The notes under the pieces: generated by a model
Seen by the model: the letters and a program-made list of their open reading frames with translations, nothing else
Told to the model about the DNA's origin: nothing
The model's database searches: none
Part shown: piece after piece, positions 1 through 7,072 of the stretch
Numbering within the stretch: the first letter of the stretch is position 1
How the letters are laid out: every line of letters begins with the position of its first letter
Translations under genes and position numbers: made by a program
Source of the DNA: Anaerolineales bacterium
Lineage (GTDB): Bacteria > Chloroflexota > Anaerolineae > Anaerolineales > Villigracilaceae
Direction of reading: 5' to 3'
Length of the DNA: 41,600 nt
NCBI GenBank assembly: GCA_016928525.1
Contig: JAFGKO010000357.1
Location: forward strand, 1 to 41,600

Positions 1-86
1 GATTGTGCAAATCAGATATTCAACGTACTGTTGTTTGGTAACCATGACCACATGGTATCATCTCGTCACTCTAAGCGAAAGTCCTG
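1..86. mobile_element. Outer end of an insertion sequence running off the left edge
   Basis: Positions 54-86 match the reverse complement of 41481-41513 in 32 of 33 bases. Read outward, the segment ends in GTCCTG, whereas the right-hand copy begins with CAGGAC, as expected for the two ends of one IS type. Only the terminal repeat and about 50 bp of internal DNA are visible, so the family cannot be named. The element would end at 86. Confidence 0.7.
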
Positions 87-93
87 TGTATAT

Positions 94-172
94 TAACTCC
101 ACCACCAGTGTATCCAGGGCCAATTCACACCGGAGCTGGCTCGTTTTGGCTCATCCCCATAGTTTCTCATGA
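94..172 (-). pseudogene. Decayed copy of the holA 3' end
   Basis: About 75 bp here aligns with the 3' end of the intact holA gene (from about 1034). Read on the minus strand it gives a peptide ending LALDTLVVEL, identical to the holA C-terminus, preceded by diverged residues (AKTSQ against TKTGQ) and a stop codon a few codons upstream. It abuts the IS end at 86. I infer that it is a remnant of a second, diverged holA copy cut by the IS, or of a duplication. It has no function as it stands. Confidence 0.65.
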
Positions 173-200
173 AGTGCGACATTTTAAAGTTTTAGGACCT

Positions 201-260
201 ACGCAGTTCGCGAAAAGGTACCGGAAATAAGGGGGTTCTCCCATTAACTGCGTAACCCCT
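201..260. repeat. Imperfect inverted repeat in the upstream spacer
   Basis: ACGCAGTT (201-208) is mirrored by AACTGCGT (246-253), and a G-run (231-235) faces CCCCT (256-260). The symmetry suggests a small mobile-element relic or a structured spacer. No family is recognised. The rest of 173-280 shows no gene. Confidence 0.35.
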
Positions 261-280
261 GAGTTTAATATTGCGTGGTA

Positions 281-309
281 TTGAAATTTTTCAGAGAATT
301 TGCTATAAT
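281..309 (+). promoter_or_regulatory. Strong sigma-70-type promoter for the small tandem genes
   Basis: The -35 box TTGAAA (281-286) lies 17 bp from a perfect -10 box TATAAT (304-309), which is preceded by TG one base upstream (extended -10). This is the closest match to consensus in the window. Transcription would start near 316, leaving a leader of about 60 nt. Confidence 0.75.
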
Positions 310-315
310 ATTTGT

Positions 316-335
316 ATAAATAAAGTCTTATTTAT
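316..335 (+). promoter_or_regulatory. Perfect 8-bp inverted repeat at the predicted transcription start
   Basis: ATAAATAA (316-323) and TTATTTAT (328-335) form a perfect inverted repeat with a 4-nt loop just after the -10 box. It could be an operator for an unknown regulator or a 5'-end stem-loop that stabilises the mRNA. The position is seen; the role is inferred. Confidence 0.5.
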
Positions 336-377
336 CCAAATCCCGTTGGGAAAGTCAATCACAAAAGGAGGCTCATG

Positions 378-638
378 ATGAAACCTCGTACCTTGACCAC
401 CATTCTTACCACTCTGGGTGCTGTAGCAGGCATTCTCCTTGCAACGGCAGGCTGGAGCGCAGGTGAGGGTGCAGGCGGCGCATATATCAGAAATGGCAGC
501 GCCACAAGTGGCGGCGTCAAAATCCCGATGCCCGATTATAAAACTGCTGAAAGAACGGCAAGCCAGTTGAACAAAGAAGAAGACAAGGCGGAGAAAAGGA
601 AAGAGAAAGAGGAAAAGAAGTCGGGGCGTTCCAAATAA
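378..638 (+). CDS. Small membrane or secreted protein with a Lys/Glu-rich tail (copy 1)
   Basis: An 86-residue protein of no family I recognise. It has a basic N-terminus, one hydrophobic segment (about residues 8-26, a signal peptide or membrane anchor), a Gly/Ser/Ala-rich middle and a highly charged tail of alternating Lys and Glu. ATG codons stand at 375 and 378. The strong Shine-Dalgarno AAGGAGG (365-371) is better spaced for 378. It is followed 44 bp later by a second gene of the same architecture. The tails align (DYKTAERTASQLNKEEDKAEKR against DAKAGENMADILNKADKKAERK, gaps ignored), so the two are probably ancient tandem paralogues. A strong promoter and an optimal RBS suggest high expression. 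Confidence 0.7.
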   Translation: MKPRTLTTILTTLGAVAGILLATAGWSAGEGAGGAYIRNGSATSGGVKIPMPDYKTAERTASQLNKEEDKAEKRKEKEEKKSGRSK

Positions 639-682
639 AACCGTGATTTCATGTTCGTAAACTTAAAAATAGGAGATTGAAT

Positions 683-931
683 ATGTATTCAACTGATCAC
701 AAATCCAAGCGGAGTATTTGGGGCCTGTTGTTAGTTGCACTTATCACGATCCTCCCTGCTGCTTGGGTGGCAACGTCTACACCTTTTGGAACTATGGTAA
801 GTAACGGTGAAATCTCGTTCACAGCACCGGATGCAAAAGCCGGTGAAAATATGGCAGACATCCTCAACAAGGCGGACAAAAAGGCTGAACGAAAAGAAAA
901 GAAAGAGGACAAAAAGGATAATCGGAAATAG
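683..931 (+). CDS. Small membrane or secreted protein with a Lys/Glu-rich tail (copy 2)
   Basis: An 82-residue protein. A basic N-terminus (KSKR) is followed by a hydrophobic segment (about residues 12-32), a short polar stretch and a charged Lys/Glu/Asp tail ending in KDNRK. AGGAGA (671-676) lies 6 nt before the ATG at 683. An in-frame TTG at 677 has no room for an RBS and is rejected. No promoter is seen in the 44-bp gap after the first gene, and a terminator follows at 984, so the pair is probably one transcript. The function is unknown. The form (one anchor plus a disordered charged tail) would suit an envelope-associated or nucleic-acid-binding role, but nothing proves that. Confidence 0.7.
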   Translation: MYSTDHKSKRSIWGLLLVALITILPAAWVATSTPFGTMVSNGEISFTAPDAKAGENMADILNKADKKAERKEKKEDKKDNRK

Positions 932-983
932 ATTTAATAATTGTCCATCTTCGTTATTTTACACGGACAATAAAACCCACTGC

Positions 984-1021
984 AATAGGACGGCTTAAAA
1001 ATTTCAGCCGTCCTATTTTTA
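984..1021 (+). terminator. Rho-independent terminator after the tandem small genes
   Basis: A 12-bp perfect stem (984-995 with 1006-1017), a 10-nt loop and a T-rich run ending at 1020. The T-run overlaps the stop codon of the convergent holA gene, so the two genes converge with almost no spacer. Confidence 0.85.
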
Positions 1022-1993
1022 TATTCCTTTCGTCAACTCCACCACCAGCGTATCCAGAGCCAGGTCCAGCGTGACCTGGCCTGTTTTTGTCCCCTCATCG
1101 ATCTCCAACAGCCGGTGATAGATCTTCTCCAGCACAGGCAGGGTGAAACTGTGCGCCTGGCCTGTTATTTTTTCGGCCACAAATGGATGCACACCCAATG
1201 CGCTTGACACCTCGTCCTTGCCACCGCGCGAGTCAAGCACCTCGCGCGCCAGCAGCAGCAGGCGGAACTGGCGGATGACCATGCCCCACAGCGAGAACGC
1301 ATCCTCATTTTCCAACAGGCGATGCAACAAATGCTGCGCGGACCTGCCATCCCCATTTGCCAGCGCATCCACGAAATCAAAGACGCTCTCCTGCGCGGTA
1401 ACGATGCTGACCGCTTCCACATCCTGGACCCTGACCTGCCGCTCCCAATTGACATACGCCAGCAGTTTGGCGATCTCCTGTCCCGCCTGACGAGTATTCA
1501 CGCCGACCATTTCGGCCAGTTTGGCAGCAGCGGGCGATCCGATCTCGCCGCCCTGATTCTTGGTCTCGTTAAGGATCCAGCCAGCCATCTCCCATTGACG
1601 CGGCAGCATGAAGGACTGCGTTTTGACCAGCTTGCTGTTCTTCCCAATCCATTTCACCAGCCAGTGTTTGTCTATATCTCTGGGTTCGATGATTTCATAG
1701 ATGACCAGTCGCGCCGTCTCAGGCACTTTTTCAACGAATCCTTCAAACTTCTTGCGCTCGTTCGGCCTTGTATACTTCCCCGAAGGATTCGCCAGGAGCA
1801 CCAACCGCTTCGGCGCTAAAAACGGCATGGCATTAACAGCCGTGTTCAGGTCGTTCTCGCTCATCGTGCGCGCATCCAGGCGTGCTGTGTTCATGTCCGC
1901 GCTGATGGGATCGGTAAAATCTACCTCAAACTCTTTCAGGCGACGGGTAATGGCGAATTCGTCATTGCCGTAGAGGAAGAAAACGTTGGGCAT
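1019..1993 (-). CDS. holA: DNA polymerase III subunit delta
   Basis: A 324-residue protein. The delta subunit opens the sliding clamp in the clamp-loader complex and has an AAA+-like fold. The N-terminus (MPNVFFLYGNDEFAI) matches the usual start of the family and sits where a degenerate nucleotide site is expected. The middle (about 90-210) carries the typical delta features (LVKTQSF, VNTRQAGQEIAKLLAY), and the C-terminal helical domain ends LDLALDTLVVEL. A TTG seven codons upstream (2012-2014) is possible, but neither start has a clear Shine-Dalgarno and the family begins at the ATG at 1993. A decayed second copy of the 3' end lies at 94-172. Confidence 0.9.
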   Translation of the reverse strand: MPNVFFLYGNDEFAITRRLKEFEVDFTDPISADMNTARLDARTMSENDLNTAVNAMPFLAPKRLVLLANPSGKYTRPNERKKFEGFVEKVPETARLVIYEIIEPRDIDKHWLVKWIGKNSKLVKTQSFMLPRQWEMAGWILNETKNQGGEIGSPAAAKLAEMVGVNTRQAGQEIAKLLAYVNWERQVRVQDVEAVSIVTAQESVFDFVDALANGDGRSAQHLLHRLLENEDAFSLWGMVIRQFRLLLLAREVLDSRGGKDEVSSALGVHPFVAEKITGQAHSFTLPVLEKIYHRLLEIDEGTKTGQVTLDLALDTLVVELTKGI

Positions 1994-2004
1994 AGAGACT
2001 TTAC

Positions 2005-2060
2005 AGAAAGACAAAAGGCAAGGAGATATAAATCTATTTCCTCGTGACCTTGTGTCTTCG
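2005..2060. repeat. Imperfect palindrome between the DUF6391 gene and holA
   Basis: AAGACAAAAGG (2007-2017) is mirrored by CCTTGTGTCTT (2049-2059). The words match the ACACAAAGACACGAAG-type palindromes at 24721-24775 and 25388-25448, so this looks like another copy of that intergenic family. It fills most of the 78-bp gap. Confidence 0.5.
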
Positions 2061-2071
2061 CGCCTTTATGG

Positions 2072-2572
2072 TCAATTCCGAGTAATCACACGATGAATGG
2101 CCACCCCACGTTTGCGCAGGGGGATGATGTCCTCGATTTGCAGATTCCCCAGGTCCGCTTCGGTGGTGACTTTGGCTTGCAAAATGGGTCCCAGCGGCTG
2201 GCTGAGAACGTAACCGAGCACTCCAAATATCACCGCAAAGGGCAGCAACCAAAGACGCCGCCGGAGGGATTTAGCTCCGCTCAACGGGAACCAGGCCAAA
2301 GTCCCGGCCAGAAGCGCGGTGGTGGCAAAGTTCGTCCCGCAACCGGCATGGATAGCCAGCTTACTTTCGCCAGCACGTAAGCGCGTCAGGGCCTGGGTCA
2401 CGGCAGCTCTCAAATCGTCAGTTGTGACGTTCCCAAGGATGAAAAAACCGGTTGGGTTGGAATGCCCCGCCAGGTGGCGCTCAGGGTATTTGGCCGAGAG
2501 GATGTGGATGGTGGCGTGTTCGAGGGCATGGTTGCGGCGGGTTTCGAGGATGAGGGGGAGGTCTAGGATCAT
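2072..2572 (-). CDS. DUF6391 family membrane protein
   Basis: A 166-residue protein. The N-terminal motif NHALEHATIH (about residues 13-22) is the hallmark I associate with DUF6391, whose function is unknown. Two hydrophobic segments follow (about 93-107 and 118-136). The C-terminal part is polar and contains a conserved-looking stretch ending in HRVITRN. The histidine-rich motif could bind a metal, which is an inference. The start at 2572 is preferred over an upstream ATG at 2608 because a TATAAT box (2579-2584) lies only 6 nt upstream, making a leaderless transcript likely. Confidence 0.75.
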   Translation of the reverse strand: MILDLPLILETRRNHALEHATIHILSAKYPERHLAGHSNPTGFFILGNVTTDDLRAAVTQALTRLRAGESKLAIHAGCGTNFATTALLAGTLAWFPLSGAKSLRRRLWLLPFAVIFGVLGYVLSQPLGPILQAKVTTEADLGNLQIEDIIPLRKRGVAIHRVITRN

Positions 2573-2578
2573 AAGATG

Positions 2579-2584
2579 ATTATA
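2579..2584 (-). promoter_or_regulatory. -10 box of a likely leaderless transcript (DUF6391 gene)
   Basis: TATAAT on the minus strand ends 6 nt before the ATG at 2572. Transcription would then begin at or next to the start codon. The same spacing recurs at 9525, 11533 and 31965. Confidence 0.55.
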
Positions 2585-2587
2585 CCC

Positions 2588-2656
2588 TGCCCCACCCGCC
2601 TTCGGCACTCTCCCCTAATTTCCGCTGTAGTTCGCAGAAATTGGGGAGGGCCGGGG
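2588..2656. repeat. C/G-rich palindromic spacer
   Basis: CTCCCCTAATTTC (about 2610-2622) faces GAAATTGGGGAGG (about 2637-2649), with further CCC/GGG words outside. It resembles the CCCTCACCCC-type repeat seen at 7951-8004 and 10618-10683, but is more diverged. It lies in the gap between the MerR-type gene and the DUF6391 gene. Confidence 0.5.
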
Positions 2657-2661
2657 AGGGA

Positions 2662-3300
2662 TCAGCCTTTTCCGTTCGAATTTGTCTCTAACGCTTTAAA
2701 AGTATCTAGCAAGCTGATCAGAATCTGGTCAGTGAACGCGTGCATTTTGCCCAACATCTCTTCCCAGGCCTTGCCAGAGGGGATGTTTGCTTCGCTATAT
2801 ATTTTCATGACCGATTCGAGCAAAACGTTGCGGAAAAATAAAAACGCGCGGGTCGCATCCACGTAGCTCAGGTTATAGCGACGCGCGCGCGAGGCATACT
2901 CATAACCCACCGCAAAGGCCTCGGAAGCCGCGTCTTCAGTTGTAGAAGCCAGGTAGTTCATCAATCCCTGAAAGAGAGAGCGGGCACCTTGACGGTATTG
3001 TGCCCGGGCATCCTCATCCAGCTTTTGATACCAATTTTCAGCTTCCAGCCGCCCTTCGGTGATCTGCATGCGCACGTTCCGGACCGCCGACTGCATCATA
3101 TCCTCGGGTTGTATAGTATGGGTTTCGCGAGCAGTCTGGGCCCAAAGCAACACTTCGTCACGTTTGTAGCGGCGATGACCGCCCTGGGTGCGGTGTACAG
3201 GCAGCAAGCCTTTGTCAGACCATAGCCGCACCGTGCTAGGATGTACACCCAACAATTTCGCCGCCGCACTCAGGGAAAGCCACTCGTTCATAGAGGTCAC
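2662..3300 (-). CDS. MerR/excisionase-type HTH regulator with a helical C-terminal domain
   Basis: A 212-residue protein. Residues 5-52 form a MerR/BldC-like winged helix-turn-helix: AAKLLGVHPSTVRLWSDKG, then the wing HRTQGGHRRYKRDEV. Residues 65-205 are all helical and resemble the N-terminal sensor domain of RsbR-type stressosome proteins or an antagonist-binding module. No B12-binding motif is present, so it is not a CarH-type light sensor. The GTG start at 3300 overlaps the stop of the upstream MFS gene by 4 bp (GTGA), which suggests translational coupling. An ATG three codons later (3291) is the alternative. It probably controls the PucC-like carrier, and perhaps itself, through the palindrome at 4614-4634. 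Confidence 0.75.
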   Translation of the reverse strand: MTSMNEWLSLSAAAKLLGVHPSTVRLWSDKGLLPVHRTQGGHRRYKRDEVLLWAQTARETHTIQPEDMMQSAVRNVRMQITEGRLEAENWYQKLDEDARAQYRQGARSLFQGLMNYLASTTEDAASEAFAVGYEYASRARRYNLSYVDATRAFLFFRNVLLESVMKIYSEANIPSGKAWEEMLGKMHAFTDQILISLLDTFKALETNSNGKG

Positions 3301-4601
3301 TCAGCCGCTAAGGCGATTTTCTCCACGAAAGACGGCTCAATGGCCTTCTGCTTGAATGCGGATACGTCAATGCGCGCCAGGAGCACGGCTGCGGCTACCA
3401 GCATAGCGGCTTCGATCCCAAATACGACCATGTACCCGCTCAAGGGCTGCCCCGTAACCTGCGTCACCCCATCACGCACGATCCCACCGAGCAGCGATCC
3501 CGTTAACCTGCTCATCGCGTTGGAAAATCCCCAGGCGCCGATGTACAGGCCAACGTTCCCAGCCACGGTCAGATCGAACATCAGGGAGAGATTGGCGACC
3601 GTGGAGAGTCCCGTGCCGATACCGAGCAAGGTCACGCCAGTATAGAAAATACTCAAGTTATGGAAGAATCCGCTCAAAACGATGACGATAAACCCCGCCA
3701 GAGCACCCAGATTCCCGGCTTGCGCCACAATACGCTTGGGCAGGCGTCCTTCCAGCGCACCGGCAATGATGATGGCAACCAGCACAAACGTGCCCCACAG
3801 TGAGGTAATGCGTGTGGTTTCCGTGACAGTCATGCCAAAGGCCTCGGCGCCAAATGGCTCCAGCAGAACGTCCTGTCCCAACAAGGCAGCCAGCAGAAGC
3901 AACAAATAAATGAAAAAGAGTTTTGCCACCGGGTTATCCAGGATAGCAGACATCATCTGTTTGACGGTATAGGTTTCGGCGCGGGTTTTGATGGAATCTG
4001 TTTTGAAGCGCGGCTCCAGCCGGAGCAGGCCGAGCAAGCCCAGGCCCAGGGCTGATGCGCCTACAATCTCAAAGGCACGCATCATGGCTTCCGGCGTGTA
4101 GGGGTCCACCATGCGGCTGATGCCTATGGCCGTCCCGATGATGCTGACAATCATCATGAACCACATGGTTGCGATGGTCTTGCCACGCCCGTCTTCACCG
4201 GAGAGTTCGGATGCCAGCGAGAGGTAGGAAACGCTGGACAGGTTGTAGCCCATGCCCCAGGCGCCAAACGCGCCGATGCCAGCCAGGATCCCCAGACCGA
4301 AATTATCGGATATCAGGAAGGCCACTTGCGGAGAAACCACCACGCCAACGACGCACAGAATCAGACCAGCCAGAATGTAGGGGGTGCGCCGCAGACCGAA
4401 AACAGGGTGACGGTCGGAGTAGGAACCGATGGCCACCTGAATGGGAGAAAACAGGTAGGGGAGCGAAGCCAGCAAAGCGACCAGCGTGGCCGAGATAGCC
4501 AGCTCTTTGATCATGACGCGATTGAGGGTGCTGTTGATGGGCACGAGCGTCATGGCGACAGCGACGTGAATGAGACCAAGTTGGATGCGTTTATGGAGCA
4601 T
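3297..4601 (-). CDS. PucC/BCD-family MFS transporter
   Basis: A 434-residue integral membrane protein with about 12 hydrophobic segments. The loop after the second helix reads SYSDRHPVFGLRRTPYI (about residues 60-76), the signature I associate with the PucC / bacteriochlorophyll-delivery (BCD) branch of the major facilitator superfamily. In phototrophs these proteins help assemble light-harvesting complexes. Nothing else here is photosynthetic, so the substrate is unknown and may be a tetrapyrrole-like or other lipophilic molecule. The ATG at 4601 is chosen over an in-frame TTG at 4607. It is the first gene of a two-gene operon with the MerR-type regulator and has its own promoter. Confidence 0.8.
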   Translation of the reverse strand: MLHKRIQLGLIHVAVAMTLVPINSTLNRVMIKELAISATLVALLASLPYLFSPIQVAIGSYSDRHPVFGLRRTPYILAGLILCVVGVVVSPQVAFLISDNFGLGILAGIGAFGAWGMGYNLSSVSYLSLASELSGEDGRGKTIATMWFMMIVSIIGTAIGISRMVDPYTPEAMMRAFEIVGASALGLGLLGLLRLEPRFKTDSIKTRAETYTVKQMMSAILDNPVAKLFFIYLLLLLAALLGQDVLLEPFGAEAFGMTVTETTRITSLWGTFVLVAIIIAGALEGRLPKRIVAQAGNLGALAGFIVIVLSGFFHNLSIFYTGVTLLGIGTGLSTVANLSLMFDLTVAGNVGLYIGAWGFSNAMSRLTGSLLGGIVRDGVTQVTGQPLSGYMVVFGIEAAMLVAAAVLLARIDVSAFKQKAIEPSFVEKIALAAE

Positions 4602-4613
4602 ATTCAAACCAGA

Positions 4614-4657
4614 TACAAAGGATTACCCTTTGTACTCTGCGGACAGGGATACGTCAA
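4614..4657 (-). promoter_or_regulatory. Promoter with a palindromic operator for the PucC-like/MerR operon
   Basis: On the minus strand, TTGACG (4652-4657) lies 17 bp from TACAAA (4629-4634). The -10 box overlaps a perfect palindrome at 4614-4634 with 8-bp arms (TACAAAGG and CCTTTGTA) and a 5-bp centre. This placement suits repression by a dimer. The MerR-type protein encoded in the same operon is the obvious candidate, by inference. Confidence 0.65.
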
Positions 4658-4700
4658 TGTAGATTTACGTAGAATTTTATCAGGGAAAACTAAGAATACT

Positions 4701-4750
4701 TAAAAAATCAGCCCTGGAATGTGCCGGTTCCCCACAAATCCCAGGGCTGA
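4701..4750 (-). terminator. Rho-independent terminator of the nadK-recN operon
   Basis: A perfect 10-bp stem (CCAGGGCTGA at 4741-4750 with TCAGCCCTGG at 4708-4717) is followed on the minus strand by TTTTTTA. It lies after the recN stop codon and before the next operon's promoter. Confidence 0.8.
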
Positions 4751-4751
4751 C

Positions 4752-4785
4752 CACGTGGATCCCTGCTCCCCGGGCCCTCCACGTG
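4752..4785. repeat. Hairpin just upstream of the terminator
   Basis: CACGTGGA (4752-4759) pairs perfectly with TCCACGTG (4778-4785) around a GC-rich loop. It directly precedes the terminator stem on the minus strand. It may protect the mRNA 3' end or add to termination. Confidence 0.5.
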
Positions 4786-4804
4786 CCAGTAGATTAACAG
4801 GGTC

Positions 4805-6541
4805 CTAAGTTGTTTGGGCTTTGCTCATCTCTTGCGCGGTTTGTAAAATTTCATGCGCTGATTGCAGCGTCCCTTCACCGACCTGCCCCAGCATCTGGGC
4901 CAGCTCGAGCAGGCGAGCCTCGCCAGCCAGCAGCGCAACGCGGGTCAATGTGCGTTTCTCCTGCACCAGTTTTTGCACCTGATAATGTTCGTCGCCAAAG
5001 GCAGCCAGTTGCGGCAGGTGTGTGACGCAAAAGACCTGATGATTGCGCGCCAGGTTCCACAGCTTATGGCCTACAGTCAAGCCGACGCGCCCGCCGATGC
5101 CCTGATCGATCTCATCGAAGATCAGGCTGGGGATTTCGTCCGCGCGGGCTAGCACGTTCTTCAAAGCCAGCATCAGGCGCGAGGTCTCGCCGCCGGAGGC
5201 GATTTTGGCCAGCGGCTTCAGCCCCTCGCCAGGATTGGGAGCAACCAGGAATTCCACCCGGTCGTAACCGTTGTGATCAAATGCCAGGCGTTTCCCGTCT
5301 TCCACGGGAATACCGTCGGAGTCGTCTTTGGTTTGGAAGTCCACAGAAAATTGCGCGGAAGACATACGCAGATCGTTCAATTCGGTTTCGATGCCCTTGC
5401 CCAAATCAGCAGCTGCCCCCTGGCGTTTTTTAGAAAGCGCGCCGCCTTGTTCAGCTAATTTTTTCAGCAAGGCAGTCTCTTCAGCTTCAAGTTCGCCAAT
5501 ACGTTCCGTTGCGTGGCTGATATTTTCCAATTGCGCCCGCGCATCCTCGCCGGAAGCGATCACCTTTTCAATCGAGCCGCCATATTTGCGCGTAAGGCCA
5601 TAGATCAGATTAAGTCGCTCTTCGACTTCTTCCAGCCGCTTGGGATTGAACTCGATCTCCTCCAGATAATCGCGCAGCCCGTGGACCAGTTCCGCCAGCA
5701 TCTCTTCCAGATTAGTGGCCTGCTCGGAAAGCTCCAAGCGGGTTGGGTCGATTTTGGCCAGCCCCAGCATGGCCCGGGCAGCCTGCCCGACCAGGTCACT
5801 GGCAGCGGGCGATTCGGGTGTGCCCTCGTCGAGCGCGGTCAGGGCCTGTTGGGCATACTCTGCCAGCGACTCGGCATTGGCCAGCTTATCGCGCTCTACT
5901 TTCAATTCATTGTCTTCGCCAGGTTTTAGCTTGGCAGCTTCGATTTCCTCGGCCTGATAGGTGAGAAACTCGATGCGACGTTCAGCATCCGCTTGCGCCT
6001 GGCGCAGTTCCTTCAGTTCGCGGCGCACGGCCAACAGTTTGTGGTAGCTTTGACGGTACTCGCTCAAGGCAGTGCCCACGTCCGCATAACGGTCCAGCAG
6101 GCCCAGGTGCGCGCGCGTATCGAGCAGGGAGAGATGTTCTGATTGGCCGTGAATGTCCACCAGCAGCGCACCCAATTCCTTGAGCAGGGACACGTTCACC
6201 GTGCGACCATTGACGCGCGCGATGCTGCGTCCCTCGCGCCGGACTTCGCGAGTCAGCGTGACGTAGCCCTCGTCATCCAGCAGTTCTTCCCGTTTCAGGA
6301 TTTCGTGCAGCGCCTCTTTTTCCGGACCCTTGAGGCTGAACACGCCTTCGACAAGGGCATGCTCGGCCTCAGCACGGATGACCGTGACCTCGGCGCGTCC
6401 GCCGATCAGCATGGTGACCGTGTCGAGAATAATGGACTTGCCCGCGCCGGTTTCGCCGGTCAGGATGATCAGGCCGGGGCCAAACTTGAGCTCGAGCTTG
6501 TCGATGATGGCAAAATTTTGGATGCGCAGTTCGGTGAGCAT
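4805..6541 (-). CDS. recN: DNA repair protein RecN
   Basis: A 578-residue SMC-like ATPase of double-strand break repair. The N-terminus carries the Walker A motif GETGAGKS (residues 29-36). Long coiled-coil stretches flank the centre (about 150-390). The C-terminal ATPase half has the signature IASGGETSRLMLALK and the Walker B region SLIFDEIDQGIGGRVG, followed by the H-loop region VTHLPQLAAFGD. The length is typical. The start follows the upstream membrane-protein gene by 3 bp, so nadK, that gene and recN form one operon. The nadK-recN association is common in bacteria. A terminator follows at 4701-4750. Confidence 0.96.
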   Translation of the reverse strand: MLTELRIQNFAIIDKLELKFGPGLIILTGETGAGKSIILDTVTMLIGGRAEVTVIRAEAEHALVEGVFSLKGPEKEALHEILKREELLDDEGYVTLTREVRREGRSIARVNGRTVNVSLLKELGALLVDIHGQSEHLSLLDTRAHLGLLDRYADVGTALSEYRQSYHKLLAVRRELKELRQAQADAERRIEFLTYQAEEIEAAKLKPGEDNELKVERDKLANAESLAEYAQQALTALDEGTPESPAASDLVGQAARAMLGLAKIDPTRLELSEQATNLEEMLAELVHGLRDYLEEIEFNPKRLEEVEERLNLIYGLTRKYGGSIEKVIASGEDARAQLENISHATERIGELEAEETALLKKLAEQGGALSKKRQGAAADLGKGIETELNDLRMSSAQFSVDFQTKDDSDGIPVEDGKRLAFDHNGYDRVEFLVAPNPGEGLKPLAKIASGGETSRLMLALKNVLARADEIPSLIFDEIDQGIGGRVGLTVGHKLWNLARNHQVFCVTHLPQLAAFGDEHYQVQKLVQEKRTLTRVALLAGEARLLELAQMLGQVGEGTLQSAHEILQTAQEMSKAQTT

Positions 6542-6544
6542 GGG

Positions 6545-7072
6545 TTATCTGGAAAACTGGAAGCCGGAGATACGTGCATAGACAGTAGGCGTGGCAACGA
6601 AGAGATAAAGCCCCTGCCAGATGATCGAAAAGTAGCTGCCCGTCAGCAACAGGAACAGAATGACCGGTATTGCCCCGGCCACGACACCCGCGGCGGTCAA
6701 CCAGAACAACTGTTTAGAACGTCGTTTGCGCAATGCGGACTGGGTGATATTTGCAATAAAGGTGCCGGCTGCCCCCGCAATTGCAAAGGAAACGAACCAC
6801 ATGAAGAAGCCGATGAAGCCGGAGATGACGACCAGGAGAATGCTGGCAATCAGCGAAAGAACGGCTGCGGCGCCAAAGCCGATAAAGTAATCGTACCATT
6901 CGGCGGTGTTGAAGATTTGTTGCTGCTCGCGGACACATTCCTTGCAGCGGTAACCGATCGGCGTGCGCACGGCGCACTGCACACAAATTGGCCGTTCGCA
7001 GCGGTTACAGCGCAGGCTGGTTTCACGGTCGGGATGGACGTAACAATATAACGTAGTGGTTTCTTCGCTCAT
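6545..7072 (-). CDS. B-box-type zinc-finger membrane protein
   Basis: A 175-residue protein. Residues 9-45 form a B-box-like zinc site: CYVHPDRETSLRCNRCERPICVQC (in the order C, H, C-x2-C, C-x2-C), then a C-x2-C in YRCKEC. The remainder is hydrophobic with four likely membrane segments (about 62-85, 88-110, 124-143 and 148-165). Such domains sit at the N-terminus of some rhomboid and other bacterial membrane proteins, but no catalytic motif is visible here. The ATG overlaps the nadK stop by 4 bp (ATGA) and recN begins 3 bp after its stop, so it is co-translated with both. The function is unknown. Confidence 0.75.
   Translation of the reverse strand: MSEETTTLYCYVHPDRETSLRCNRCERPICVQCAVRTPIGYRCKECVREQQQIFNTAEWYDYFIGFGAAAVLSLIASILLVVISGFIGFFMWFVSFAIAGAAGTFIANITQSALRKRRSKQLFWLTAAGVVAGAIPVILFLLLTGSYFSIIWQGLYLFVATPTVYARISGFQFSR

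Noticed and set aside
3297..4601. Photosynthesis locus suggested by the PucC-like carrier
   Set aside because: No pigment or reaction-centre genes are present, and the BCD family also occurs outside phototrophs.
4690..4800. Structured RNA gene suggested by two adjacent hairpins
   Set aside because: The first stem plus T-run is a plain terminator of the recN operon, and the second hairpin has no recognisable RNA family features.
6143..7051. 302-codon open frame on the plus strand
   Set aside because: It is antisense to recN and the zinc-finger gene, which have clear motifs. Its composition is that of a shadow frame.
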